NCBI GenBank assembly: GCA_016793325.1
Contig: JAEUKI010000080.1
Coordinates: 1 to 48,003 of the forward strand
Direction: 5' to 3'
From: Myxococcales bacterium
Lineage (GTDB): Bacteria; Myxococcota_A; Polyangia; Polyangiales; Ga0077539
Length of the DNA: 48,003 nucleotides
Shown here: piece by piece, positions 39,201 to 47,969 of the stretch
Layout: each line of letters begins with the position of its first letter
Position numbering within the stretch: position 1 is the stretch's first letter
Program-made: the position numbers and the translations under genes
The notes under the pieces: generated by a model
What the model saw: the letters and a program-made list of their open reading frames with translations, nothing else
Databases searched by the model: none
What the model was told of the DNA's origin: nothing

Positions 39201-42011
39201 CAGCTCGATCAGCCTCGGGAGCCGCCCGAGCGCGCGCAGCAATCGCTCGAGCTCGAAGCGCGCGGGGTCGAACGAAGGGGCCTTCGCGAGCGACTGCTCG
39301 TACGCCTCGAGTGCTTTGTCCGCGCGGCCGAGGCGCTCTTCGAGCACGCGACCGACGGAGTAGAGCCGGTGCGCGGCCTCGGTCGAGTCCTTCGTGAGCG
39401 CCGCGAGCTTGCGATCGACGTTGACGACCTCTTCCCAGCGGCCCGCGGCGGCGTGCAGGGCGCGCGCGGCGTCGAGGGCCGGTCGGTAGTTGGGAGAGCG
39501 CAAGAGGACTTTGTTCCACGCGGAGAGCGCGCGGACAGGGTCGTTGAGGCGCGCGTCGATCGTCGACGCGACGCGATGCAAGTGTCGCAGCGCGTCCTCG
39601 GGGTCCTTGATCGTGTCCGCTTGTTTCTCGAGCGCGTCGATGTACTGCGCCCACTCGCCCTGTTGTGCGCGCGCCCGCGCGAGCGTCGGGAGCAAGAGCG
39701 ACTCGTCGACCGCGCCGCCCTCGAGGACTTTTTGCAGCGCCGCTGCGCCTTGCGCTCGATCCGGCGAGTGCTCGATCAACACGAGCGCGCGCTCGTACTC
39801 GAGCGAGCGCTTTCGCTTGGGGTCTCGCGCGCCGTCGATCGCCTTCGACAAGACCGAGAGCACGCCCTCCCAGTCGCCTCGGCCGCGGAGGATGCGCTCG
39901 ATCGCCCCTGCGGCGCCTGCGCACGCTGGGTCGAGCGCGAGCGCCCGCTCGTAGAGCGCGAGCGCGTCGTCTTCGCGCCCGAGCTTGCATTCGTACACGA
40001 CCGCGATCGCCTCGATCCTCGAGGCTCGCTCGAGCACGGACGAGACGCGCTCGGCCTCGGACAGCTCGAGCGCGCACCACTCGGCGTGCCGTTGCGTTCG
40101 ACGCAAGAGCGCGCTCAGCGCGTCTGCTGCCGGGGCAAACGTCGGAACGATGTCGAGCGCGCGACGCAGCGCGAGGGCGCTCTCTTCGGGACGATCGAGC
40201 CGCGCGTCGAGGACGCCCGCCATCGCGTAGAGCGCGCACGCCCGAGCGATCGGGTCGCGCAACACGAGGACGAGCCGCTCGAACGTCCCGACGAGCGCCT
40301 CCCAGCGCCCCGCGGACTCGAGGAGCGCGCGGAGCTTTTCGAGCGCGACGGGGTCTTCGCGCGAGAGGCCGAAGACGTGCTCGTAGCAGCGAATGGCCGC
40401 GGCGACGTCGGACGCGCCCATCCAAAACGCGTCGCCTGCCCGGTCGAAGTGCTCGCGCGCCGTCGCGGCGTCGTCGACTTGCGCGCCCTGCGCGACGAGG
40501 GCTCGGGCGTGATCGACCCACGTTCCCGCGCGGAGATGGAGCGTCTCGATCGCGGCCCAGGCCGAGAGGTTGCCTGGGTGCGTCTCGAGCGCGCGACGCA
40601 AGAGCGACACCGCGCCTTGCGCGTCATCGAGCGAGGCTTCTCGTAGGTACGCCGCGTGCGCGAGCGCGACGCTCCGAAGCGCTTGATCGCCGAGCGCGTT
40701 CGCGAGCTGCTCGAAGGCCGCGGCGGCCTCGCGAGGATTGCGGCGCTTGAGCCAGTAGTGCGCGAGCAGGTCCCACGCCGTCGGGTCCTTGGGATCGAGC
40801 GAGACCGCTTCTTTCAGCGCTCGCTCGACGCCGTCGAGCGCTCCCGCGCGCTCGTCGCGCAGCACTTGCTCGAGCAAGATCGCCGCGCGCTCTCGCGCCG
40901 CGCCCACGAGCGGGAGCTCGGCCCTCAGCAACGCAGGGACCTCTTGCGTTCGCTCGAGCTGCTCAGCGACGAAGCGCTGCACGAACGCCAGCGCCCTCGA
41001 CTCGGGCGCGAGCGCGTGCGCGCGCTGCATCGACGCGTCGGTGAGCGCGACGTCCGAGCGAAGCGTGTCGAGCGCGCGGGCCGCGAGCAAGAGCGCTGCG
41101 CGCGACGGGTGCTCTTTCGAGAGCGTCTCGATCTCGCGCGAGAGGGCTTCGTTGGCGCTCGGCTGCGCCCACTCGAACGCGAGCGCAGGAAGCGCGAGCG
41201 GCGCTGACTCGGTCGGCGCGACCACGGGCAAAAGCGACGCGTCAATCGTCGCGCTCGCGTGCCGCTGATCGAGGCCACCCGGTGGCGTCGGCGTCGGCGC
41301 GGGCGCGGGCGTTGCAGCAGGCGGCGGCGTTGGCGCCGCGCTCGTGTTGGTCACCGACGGGGCGGGCGAGCTCGTCGCGCTCTCCGCCAGCGGGGTCACT
41401 GGAACGAGCGGATGCGACGACACTTGTGGAACCGGCGCGAGCCCCGTCGAGATCACGAGCGGCTCCGCAGCGACCGGCGGCGCGGCAGCGGTAGGCGGGG
41501 GTGGCGCTGCGGCCGTCGCAGCGGGCGCGGGCGGCGCTTCGTCGAGCGCAGAGTCGTCGATGATGATGCTCGGCACGCGCGAGGGCGCGAGCGGCGGAGA
41601 CGGACGCGCGGCGGGCGCCGACGCACTTGAATTCGTGGGTACCGTCGCCGAGGCGGTCGCGCGAGGGGGCGCGGGCGGGGGGACCGAGGCGCGCACAGGC
41701 GGAGTCGCGGGCGCGGCGGTCGAATTTGTGTGCGCAGGCGGCGGGCTCGCGACGAGGGTGGGCGCGCGGGCGGTCTGCGTGGGCCGCTCTGGCACCGCAG
41801 GCGTGACCGCGGGCTTCGCCGCGGGCGGGGGTGGAATCACCTTGGGCGCCTGCGGCGGCGGTGGCCTCGGAGGCGCTCCCGCGGGAGAAATTTCAACAGG
41901 GTCGAGCAGCTCTTCCGCGTCGTTGTCGTCGTCGAGTTCGATCACCTCGACGCGCGTCGGCGTGATTGGCGTGCCTCCCTTTGATCGAGGATCGTCCGAC
42001 TGTCCCGACAT
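36267..42011 (-). CDS. Giant TPR-repeat protein
   Basis: 1914 residues, ATG at 42011. Residues ~45-265 are Pro/Ala-rich and disordered (runs such as PPRPPPPQAP, PPPTAAAPP and TPAPAPTPTPPGG). From ~275 to ~1700 the chain is a long array of TPR-like helical repeats (patterns A-x3-A-LALDPxxxxA, YERALALDPACAGA, YEQSLAKAPSFDP, YGAALALEPDDP, YRDYERALVAAPELW-like), more than 30 by eye. The last ~200 residues are different, with VTDPNIDEPGYKDARKRAGSVLPRR split by a basic stretch, and a helical end (LRFCASDACSRALERVFGKT). No signal, no membrane helix. It should be a large scaffold or bookkeeping protein in the cytoplasm. The coupled MtfA-like peptidase is the only functional hint. Confidence 0.93.
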   Translation of the reverse strand: MSGQSDDPRSKGGTPITPTRVEVIELDDDNDAEELLDPVEISPAGAPPRPPPPQAPKVIPPPPAAKPAVTPAVPERPTQTARAPTLVASPPPAHTNSTAAPATPPVRASVPPPAPPRATASATVPTNSSASAPAARPSPPLAPSRVPSIIIDDSALDEAPPAPAATAAAPPPPTAAAPPVAAEPLVISTGLAPVPQVSSHPLVPVTPLAESATSSPAPSVTNTSAAPTPPPAATPAPAPTPTPPGGLDQRHASATIDASLLPVVAPTESAPLALPALAFEWAQPSANEALSREIETLSKEHPSRAALLLAARALDTLRSDVALTDASMQRAHALAPESRALAFVQRFVAEQLERTQEVPALLRAELPLVGAARERAAILLEQVLRDERAGALDGVERALKEAVSLDPKDPTAWDLLAHYWLKRRNPREAAAAFEQLANALGDQALRSVALAHAAYLREASLDDAQGAVSLLRRALETHPGNLSAWAAIETLHLRAGTWVDHARALVAQGAQVDDAATAREHFDRAGDAFWMGASDVAAAIRCYEHVFGLSREDPVALEKLRALLESAGRWEALVGTFERLVLVLRDPIARACALYAMAGVLDARLDRPEESALALRRALDIVPTFAPAADALSALLRRTQRHAEWCALELSEAERVSSVLERASRIEAIAVVYECKLGREDDALALYERALALDPACAGAAGAIERILRGRGDWEGVLSVLSKAIDGARDPKRKRSLEYERALVLIEHSPDRAQGAAALQKVLEGGAVDESLLLPTLARARAQQGEWAQYIDALEKQADTIKDPEDALRHLHRVASTIDARLNDPVRALSAWNKVLLRSPNYRPALDAARALHAAAGRWEEVVNVDRKLAALTKDSTEAAHRLYSVGRVLEERLGRADKALEAYEQSLAKAPSFDPARFELERLLRALGRLPRLIELYEARATSEHDAELKSSLLVRAARVAEFGLKDINRALALYMQAAATNAEPSFSLWGIARVHEQRGVWAKAESALVSLLERAPTAVARMRLSLRLARLYELRLPNATRAAACFEDAIVAHSAAAMHVYDRLRLARADGAKDVVAHWQKRLAQASLDRRLSRALLVQRARLLEIEGAGADECLAAYGAALALEPDDPVALESQARSLRAQSGDPRWAEALRARAVVSGDRSLEALLRYAAGRASERSGRDAEAQRDYERALVAAPELWSALEAARALASKAGDWESSAQYALRSSEVATEPRNRAEAELDAAELFESQLDAPEQAIVHARAVLARRPELSRACALSVRLSEASEDWAGVMEALGAHAAAVTDPTQRANLFAQRAKVAIERLSDARSALDDLQKAFALDAKSPSVLDRLAREYERAARWREASDAWGALAVAGVDSAVRRRAKLAQARIWAERVFDWEQARSLLEPLVSEDPADREASALLAKVHALGGSPQRAGDLYAAVAQSSEGAERVKYLLAVADVSGRLLRDDSRAREVLSSAMDMAIADPSLIGTLEAYFARDNAHRAFVALGEESVRRAAPTPSANASSSLSLKGTLAMRLAIARVLRDALKNNAASDEHLRAAIEAFPRAPEPRLAKAQARVQTDELGAIAEYREILEIDPTCGPAFRGLVVALQRIGSTVSAGVVASAAILCGEQGREIDAALALAVTPPPREGALPPDDALALLVGQSQARYVRRLLAQLDPHWFELFPQGLESLRGFQKAPAGIPAVRMLEAISASLVTGVAQLYRGRGREALAVFAQPPALVLGVDYFAEGAVSHLIFECARMAAHIGGQSVSQRVLPVSDLLTTLEVVTDPNIDEPGYKDARKRAGSVLPRRVRKEIERIVEESGGATVRAELPRWVDEESRRGLRAGVVFARDLRTVAQIIVPEAVAAPSMAARREQLARSTLMVDALRFCASDACSRALERVFGKT

Positions 42012-42123
42012 GAGCTCGCGAGAACGCTACCGCGGGCCGCGAGCGCAGGTCACCGAAGAAAGGCGGCGCGGCCGCGCATCGGGCCGCGCAGAGGCCGCGG
42101 CGCACACGCAGCGCGCGAGCGTG

Positions 42124-44904
42124 TCACGGCGCAATCGTGCTGCGATCGGCCACGCGGGCTTCGACGTCGGGGCGACGGAATGCGAGCGGGCGATACGTTC
42201 CCGCGACCCACGATGCGACCTGGTCGCCCCAGTGTGGGGAGGTAGGGTCTCCCGAATTTCCTCGGACGAAGTTGATCCGCGCCTCGGGCGTGCCGTCGCT
42301 GGCGAACGTCGCGACCATGCGATACGCCGCGCCCGACGAGCTCACATGGAACATTCGCGCCGCGCGCGACGAGCCCGATTCGATGAAGGGGCCCTGCGAC
42401 ACGTTGACCGTTCCCACGGAGCCTTCGGTCTGCACTTCGTCCGTCGCGAACACGCCCGCGGGCTCGAACAGCGTGCGAAACCGCGTGCGATGCAGGTCGG
42501 TCCAGCGATAGCGCGCGGGGTCCACGCCGCCGAAACGCGCCGTCAACCACTCTTTGGTGTCTCGCAGCGCCAGCATGACGAGCCTGTCTCGCCCGCCCTG
42601 TAGCAACACGTCCGCCATCGGGTGCCGTCCCTTGATCGCGTTCACCATGAACTTCAAGAGATAGATCGGCTCGGAGCTGTTGATCGGGTCGAACACGGGA
42701 CCAAACTCGTCGCCGATGGCGCGGTGCATGAGAAACTGCTGAAAGCCCTCGAACACGACCGCCGCGGACGAGTCGCGCGCCATTCGTCGATCCCACGACG
42801 CGAGCGAACGCGCGAGCGTGTCGAGCGCTGCGTCGCCGCGGAATTCAGCGAGCGCCGCGTCCGTCGGGACGCGAGCCAGCGTCGCTTCGAGCACTGGCAA
42901 CAGCTCGTCTGCGAGGACCGAGTGCGTGTCGAGCTGCAGCCCCTCCATCTCGTCACGCGTCACGCGCGCGCCGCCCGTGGTCGCGCGCCGGACGAGCCGC
43001 GCGAGCTCGCTCTCGATTCGCTGCGCGCGCGTTCCCGGATCGAACCAGACGCCGAAGTACCAGAGGTCGTCGTCGGTCCTGCCGTTGCTGACGAAGCCGA
43101 ACGGATCGTTGTTCGCAGACGAGAGAAACCCGCGTGACTCGCCGCGAGAGCGCGGAAAAAACGCGGCAGACGCGAACCGATCCGTGGGCCAGATCACGCG
43201 AGGGTTGTTCGCCGGGAGCAGCCTGTTCGGCGTAAACGGCAGCTCGGCAGGGTTGCCGCGCTCGGGCAAGAGCACGTGCACGCGGTACGAGATGTCCGTC
43301 GCGTCCGCGCTGATCCAGTTGAAGGCGCCGGTCTCCATGCGATCGACGTGCCCCTCGAACTCGGTCACGTTGCGCGCGCGGTCGAAGCCGAGGAACACGT
43401 CGCCCTCGACGGTCCCTCGAAAACCAACCCATCGAAACAAGACGCGGTTCGCCGCGCTGCTCGTGATCGGGAGCGGCGTGAAATTCGTCGGAAGGAGCAC
43501 GCCTTGCCCGACCACGTCCTCGACGACGTAGTCCTCTGCGGCCGCTCCGCGCACGGCGATGCGCTCGACGCAGCGCTCGACGGGGACCTCCGTCGTCCCC
43601 ACGACGACCGTCCCGTTGCTGCGGTTCGAGCGCACCTCGACGATGTCCATGAAGTCCGGGTACGTCGTCGTCGCGGTCCACGCGACGCGGCGGTTGTGCC
43701 CGAGCTGAACGCCAGGCGTCCCCGCGAACCCGAAGCCCACGACGTCGAGCGAGCCCGTCGCCATCGGGCCCTCCATCGAGCTCATGTGATGCGCCCAGAA
43801 CACCGACGGCGACAGCAAGCTCTGGTGTGGATCGCCCGCGATGATGGGGCGACCGTTGTCCGTGTGCCGGCCCGCCACCGCCCAGTTGTTGCTGCCGCCC
43901 GAGCGCAGCACGGTCATGTCGTTCGAGAACGCCGCGAAGCGCGCGCGGAGAACGTTTTCGCTCGGCATTCCTTCGCGTCGCCACCAGCCCGCGGCGCTCG
44001 CGATCGACGGAGTACGTCCGGGCACGCGCGGCGAGCCTCGATCGACGCGCGATCGATCGATCGCCATCGGTCGCACGCGGGGCCGCTCGTCGGGCGCGAG
44101 CACGAACGCGTCCGTGATCGGCATGAACAGCGGGATCGCCCCGTCCATGTCCACGTACTTCGCGATGATCGTCGCGAGGATGTCGAACTCGAGCTGGTTG
44201 GCGTTGCGAAAGAGCACGAGCCTGCCGACGGTGAACGCGTCGTCGACGGTCCACGGCTCGGGGACGACGTCGTACTCGCTCGCGCGGAGGCCCGGTGGGC
44301 GCGGGATCGTTCCGCGCTCGATCTCGCGGATGCGTCGGTTGATCCCTGCGACCCACGCGGACACGAGCGCGTGCGTCTCGGGCGCTTCGCGCAGCACGCG
44401 ATCGGTGCTCTCGCGGCCCCATCGCGGCATGTCGACCATGCGAACGATGCGGTCTTGTCCCAGCGAACCCGGTCCGAACAGCTCCGCGGCCCGCCCGTAC
44501 GCCGTGCGACGCAGCACCTCCATTTGAAAGAGCCTGTCCGTCGCTTGCGCGTAGCCCGCGCCGAACATCGCGTCTTGGTCCGTGCGGCCGTAGATGTGCG
44601 GGATCCCCATGTCGTCGCGCAGCACTTCGATCGCTGCCGAAGGGACATAGTCGCTCCCCGTCGGGGCGCGTCGCGGTTGGCGCGAACACGGACGAGCTGG
44701 GACGACGACGTCGGTCGCTGCATCGTCCGCGGCGTCCACGATCGCGCTCGCGTCCGAGACGATGTCGCTCGTCGCGCCGTCGACGGCGTCCTGCAAATCA
44801 CTGTCGACCCGCGCGTCCGATGCGTCCGGCGACGATGCCGGTGAGCATCCCCCAGTGGCCAGCACGAGCGCGCACACAACATGCCCAATCGCTCTTCGTC
44901 GCAT
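42124..44904 (-). CDS. Penicillin-amidase-type acylase lipoprotein
   Basis: 926 residues from the ATG at 44904 (MRRRAIGHVVCALVLATGGC; lipobox). An in-frame upstream extension was rejected since it lacks signal character. After a D/A/S/V linker (SPDASDARVDSDLQDAVDGA) the Ntn-hydrolase begins: IEVLRDDMGIPHIYGRTDQDAMFGAGYAQATDRLFQMEVLRR (in parts). The autocatalytic cut is before Ser338 in GGSNNWAVAG, the nucleophile of the beta chain. Family members cleave amide bonds in beta-lactams, acyl-homoserine lactones or other acylated substances. It is on the surface or in the periplasm by lipobox. The long sequence (926 versus ~800 in known family members) reflects the linker and an inserted Arg-rich segment near 290-320 (RPMAIDRSRVDRGSPR). 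Confidence 0.95.
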   Translation of the reverse strand: MRRRAIGHVVCALVLATGGCSPASSPDASDARVDSDLQDAVDGATSDIVSDASAIVDAADDAATDVVVPARPCSRQPRRAPTGSDYVPSAAIEVLRDDMGIPHIYGRTDQDAMFGAGYAQATDRLFQMEVLRRTAYGRAAELFGPGSLGQDRIVRMVDMPRWGRESTDRVLREAPETHALVSAWVAGINRRIREIERGTIPRPPGLRASEYDVVPEPWTVDDAFTVGRLVLFRNANQLEFDILATIIAKYVDMDGAIPLFMPITDAFVLAPDERPRVRPMAIDRSRVDRGSPRVPGRTPSIASAAGWWRREGMPSENVLRARFAAFSNDMTVLRSGGSNNWAVAGRHTDNGRPIIAGDPHQSLLSPSVFWAHHMSSMEGPMATGSLDVVGFGFAGTPGVQLGHNRRVAWTATTTYPDFMDIVEVRSNRSNGTVVVGTTEVPVERCVERIAVRGAAAEDYVVEDVVGQGVLLPTNFTPLPITSSAANRVLFRWVGFRGTVEGDVFLGFDRARNVTEFEGHVDRMETGAFNWISADATDISYRVHVLLPERGNPAELPFTPNRLLPANNPRVIWPTDRFASAAFFPRSRGESRGFLSSANNDPFGFVSNGRTDDDLWYFGVWFDPGTRAQRIESELARLVRRATTGGARVTRDEMEGLQLDTHSVLADELLPVLEATLARVPTDAALAEFRGDAALDTLARSLASWDRRMARDSSAAVVFEGFQQFLMHRAIGDEFGPVFDPINSSEPIYLLKFMVNAIKGRHPMADVLLQGGRDRLVMLALRDTKEWLTARFGGVDPARYRWTDLHRTRFRTLFEPAGVFATDEVQTEGSVGTVNVSQGPFIESGSSRAARMFHVSSSGAAYRMVATFASDGTPEARINFVRGNSGDPTSPHWGDQVASWVAGTYRPLAFRRPDVEARVADRSTIAP

Positions 44905-45037
44905 ACAAGAGCCACTACCGCGAGTGCGCGCGCATGAGAAGCGCTGGCCTGCTCGGACTTCTCGAACTCGTGAAACTTTGGTAACCGGCAAGGATCACCA
45001 ACGCGCGTGAAGCGTCGGGTGACACCGAGCAATCGCT

Positions 45038-47881
45038 ATGAAACTATCGTTGTTCTCGAAGGGATCGAGGCGCGTCGCGCGCTCAGCGATCACCGCCGCA
45101 GCGTTGTGCGGCCTGGGTCTAACCGCGCAATCGGCGCAGGTCGAAGCGCAGACCCTCCGCGTTGGCGTGAGCGAGTCGTTTCGCGGCGGCGTGACGGTCG
45201 ACGGCTGGTCCGTCGTCTCGACGCCGACGCAAGCCGTGGATGGCGCGTTTCGCATCCGCATTCCGCGCGGAGGCCGCGTGCGTCGCGCGGTGCTCTATTC
45301 GTCGGTGCACGCCGAGGGAGGCGCCACGGTGCGCCCCGTTCCCGCGGGGCCCGCGGGGAGCCCGCGGCAAGTGACGCTCGGGAGCGCGTCGCGCTCGACC
45401 GTTCGATCCCTCGAAGGAACGCCCACGTACACCGCGGTCGATCCCATGGGCCGCGAGTGGGGCACGTTCGTCAACGACGTCACGACCACCGTTCGCGCGA
45501 TCGTGGGCGCTGCGTCCGCGGGGGCTGTGATCAACGTCCCCGTGCGCGAGCGCGGCGATCAACACTGGAATCACACGGCGTATCCGCAGTACCTCGCGCA
45601 CTCGCTCGTCGTCCTCTACGACCTCGAGTACGCGCCGCTGCGCAACGTCGTCGTGTTCGAAGGCGCCGCGATCGCGGGCTACACGTCGCCCGCGCTTCGG
45701 TTGCCCTCGCCCGTCGCCAATCGTTGCCCCGCGGGATCGACGCGCGGAGAGCCCTTCGCGACGTCGATCAACATGAACTGGGAGTACAACCGCTGCGAAG
45801 AGAACACGACCGTGCGCGTCGGCACGATGTCGCTCACCGCGCTCGCGGGCGGGGCGGATGATTGGGATCAGCTCCTCGACACGTCGATCGCGCGTCCGTC
45901 GGTCGTTCCGCTGGCCGAGTGGGATCCAACGGCGTGCTTTCGCGCGAGCGCCGCGCTCGGAACGACGGGATCGTTCGGCGGAACCGAAGCGGGCCCCGGC
46001 ACCGCCGCGGGCTCGCCCGTCGGCCTCGACGGCGACACGATCACGGGCGCGCACACGCCCACGATCACGGCGCGCCGCGACGACGAGCTCTACGACTTTC
46101 GTCCGTTCGTCGCTGACGCGCAGGACACCGTGACCGTCGGCGTCAACGGCGACAACAACGAGCTGCTCTCGACCATGGTGTTGCAGACCCTCGCGCGTCG
46201 CGCCATCGGCGACGCAGACCTCGACGGCTACGCCGACACGGTCGAGGGCGACTGCACCGCGGACACGGACAACGACGGGACGCCCGACTACCTCGACGAG
46301 GACAGCGACAACGACTGTCTCCCGGACGCGCGCGAGACCTCCGCGGGCCGCACGAATCCAGCGATTCCTGGGGCTCCGAGCGACAACTGCACGGGCCGCG
46401 CGCCTGTCTGCGACACGACGATCGGCGTGTGCACCTGCCGCACGAGCACGGACTGCCGCGGCACAGCGCCCATTTGCGACACGGCCTCGCGCTTCTGCGT
46501 CGAGTGCAGCACGGACATGGAGTGCGCGATGCGCAGCTCGACGCAGCCCTACTGCGTCACGACGTCGGGCCCCCTCCGCGGCGCGTGCGTGCAGTGCACG
46601 ACCAACGCGCACTGCCCCTCGGGCCAGACGTGCGACGCCACCACGGGGACGTGCGGCGATTTCGATACGGACGGCGACGGGCTTCGTGACTCCGTCGAGC
46701 GCCGGATCGGAACCAACCCGAACAACCCCGACACCGACGGAGACGGTCTTCGCGACGGCGAAGAGGTCCCCGACCAGACCAATCCGCGCGACACCGACCG
46801 CGATGGAATGATCGACGCGCTCGACCCCGACGACGACGGAGACACGATCCCCACGGCGACCGAGCGCATGCTCGACGAGACCGCGGGCGACGACTTCGAC
46901 GGCGACGGGACGCCCTCGTACCTCGACTCGGACTCGGACGGAGACGCGCTGCCCGATCGCAGCGAAGGAACGGTCGATCGCGACTCGAACATGCGACCGG
47001 ACTTCCTCGATCCCGCGGACGACAGCGACGGAGACACCGTTCCCAACAGCGTCGAGCGCGGCGGATGCACGGGCACGATGCCCGGCTGCGTCGCGGGTGA
47101 TCGCGACACCGATCGCGACGGAACGCCCGATTGGCTCGACCCCGATGACGACGGCGACGGCATTCCCACGCGCACCGAGCGCATGCTCGACCCATCCATG
47201 GGCGACGACTTCGACATGGACGGAACGCCCTCGTATCGCGACACGGATAGTGACGGCGATGGCGACCTCGACCGCGAAGAAGCGGGCGCCGTCCCCACGA
47301 TGCCAGCGAACACCGATCGCGCGACGGACGGGCCGGACTTCCTCGACCTCGACAGCGACAACGACTGCGCGCCCGACAGCGACCCGAGCGAAGACGGCGC
47401 CGCGCGCATCACGCCCTCGACGCGCGCGAACGATCACTGCGCGTCGAGCCCCGACGGCCCCGTGTGCGACCTCTCTTCGGGCCGCTGCGTGCCTTGCTAC
47501 ATCGACGGGATGGGCCGCTCGATCGGCTGCGAAATGAGCGTCGACGGACGCGTGTGCCGCCCTGGCATGACGGGCATGCGCCCGATGTGCGGATGCAACG
47601 CGGACACCGACTGCGCGCCCGATCGCATGTGCGACCGCGCGATGAACCGTTGCGTTCCGCGGGCGGACGCGGGCGTTCCCGCGACGGACAGCGGCGTCGA
47701 AGAAGACTCGGGCGTCGAGCCGATGGACGGCGGAACGCTCCCGAGCCCCCTCTCGGTCAGCGGTGACGGCGCGTGCGCGTGTCGCGCTGCGGGCCACACG
47801 GGATCGTCCAAGCGCGCTCCGATCGCGCTCGCGCTCGTCGCAGCGGCCGTCGCGGTCTCGAGCCGCAAGCGCCGCCGCTGA
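45038..47881 (+). CDS. Thrombospondin type 3 repeat protein with MYXO-CTERM-like tail
   Basis: 947 residues. N-terminal signal peptide (SAITAAALCGLGLTAQSAQVEA). The first ~370 residues are a beta-rich surface domain (VLYSSVHAEGGA, HSLVVLYDLEYAPLRNVVVFEG). Residues ~390-470 and 540-810 hold calcium-binding TSP3-type blocks (DADLDGYADTVEGD, DTDNDGTPDYLDEDSDND, DTDGDGLRDGEEVPD, DTDRDGTPDWLDPDDDGDG and others), interrupted by a Cys-rich part (CTCRTSTDCRGTAPICD, CSTDMECAM, CVQCTTNAHCPSGQTCD). The C-terminus DGACACRAAGHTGSSKR, a hydrophobic helix (APIALALVAAAVAVSS) and RKRRR is a MYXO-CTERM sorting signal, so it is exported to the outer surface and processed. It probably works as a calcium-rigidified adhesin or stalk. 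Confidence 0.95.
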   Translation: MKLSLFSKGSRRVARSAITAAALCGLGLTAQSAQVEAQTLRVGVSESFRGGVTVDGWSVVSTPTQAVDGAFRIRIPRGGRVRRAVLYSSVHAEGGATVRPVPAGPAGSPRQVTLGSASRSTVRSLEGTPTYTAVDPMGREWGTFVNDVTTTVRAIVGAASAGAVINVPVRERGDQHWNHTAYPQYLAHSLVVLYDLEYAPLRNVVVFEGAAIAGYTSPALRLPSPVANRCPAGSTRGEPFATSINMNWEYNRCEENTTVRVGTMSLTALAGGADDWDQLLDTSIARPSVVPLAEWDPTACFRASAALGTTGSFGGTEAGPGTAAGSPVGLDGDTITGAHTPTITARRDDELYDFRPFVADAQDTVTVGVNGDNNELLSTMVLQTLARRAIGDADLDGYADTVEGDCTADTDNDGTPDYLDEDSDNDCLPDARETSAGRTNPAIPGAPSDNCTGRAPVCDTTIGVCTCRTSTDCRGTAPICDTASRFCVECSTDMECAMRSSTQPYCVTTSGPLRGACVQCTTNAHCPSGQTCDATTGTCGDFDTDGDGLRDSVERRIGTNPNNPDTDGDGLRDGEEVPDQTNPRDTDRDGMIDALDPDDDGDTIPTATERMLDETAGDDFDGDGTPSYLDSDSDGDALPDRSEGTVDRDSNMRPDFLDPADDSDGDTVPNSVERGGCTGTMPGCVAGDRDTDRDGTPDWLDPDDDGDGIPTRTERMLDPSMGDDFDMDGTPSYRDTDSDGDGDLDREEAGAVPTMPANTDRATDGPDFLDLDSDNDCAPDSDPSEDGAARITPSTRANDHCASSPDGPVCDLSSGRCVPCYIDGMGRSIGCEMSVDGRVCRPGMTGMRPMCGCNADTDCAPDRMCDRAMNRCVPRADAGVPATDSGVEEDSGVEPMDGGTLPSPLSVSGDGACACRAAGHTGSSKRAPIALALVAAAVAVSSRKRRR

Positions 47882-47969
47882 GCACAACCGGGGGGGCGCA
47901 ACACAGCGGGGGCGCCGAAAACTGCGGTGCACGCGCAGCGCGTCTGCGGCCTCACCCCCGCTGCCGCGC

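Noticed and set aside
38011..40521. Minus-strand open frame of 836 residues inside the TPR gene
   Set aside because: It lies in another frame of the TPR coding sequence and is dominated by Arg/Ala/Gly, as expected for a shifted frame.
36699..40646. Plus-strand open frame of 1315 residues opposite the TPR gene
   Set aside because: It is antisense to a protein with clear TPR periodicity; its composition (Arg/Glu/Leu-rich) is that of a reverse-frame shadow in GC-rich DNA.
43276..44844. Plus-strand open frame of 522 residues opposite the acylase gene
   Set aside because: Composition is shadow-like (Arg/Asp/Val/His) and the acylase on the minus strand has full motif support.
45119..47932. Minus-strand open frame of 937 residues opposite the TSP3 gene
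   Set aside because: The plus-strand protein has a signal peptide, TSP3 repeats and a sorting tail; the reverse frame has only Arg/Val/Ala repeats.
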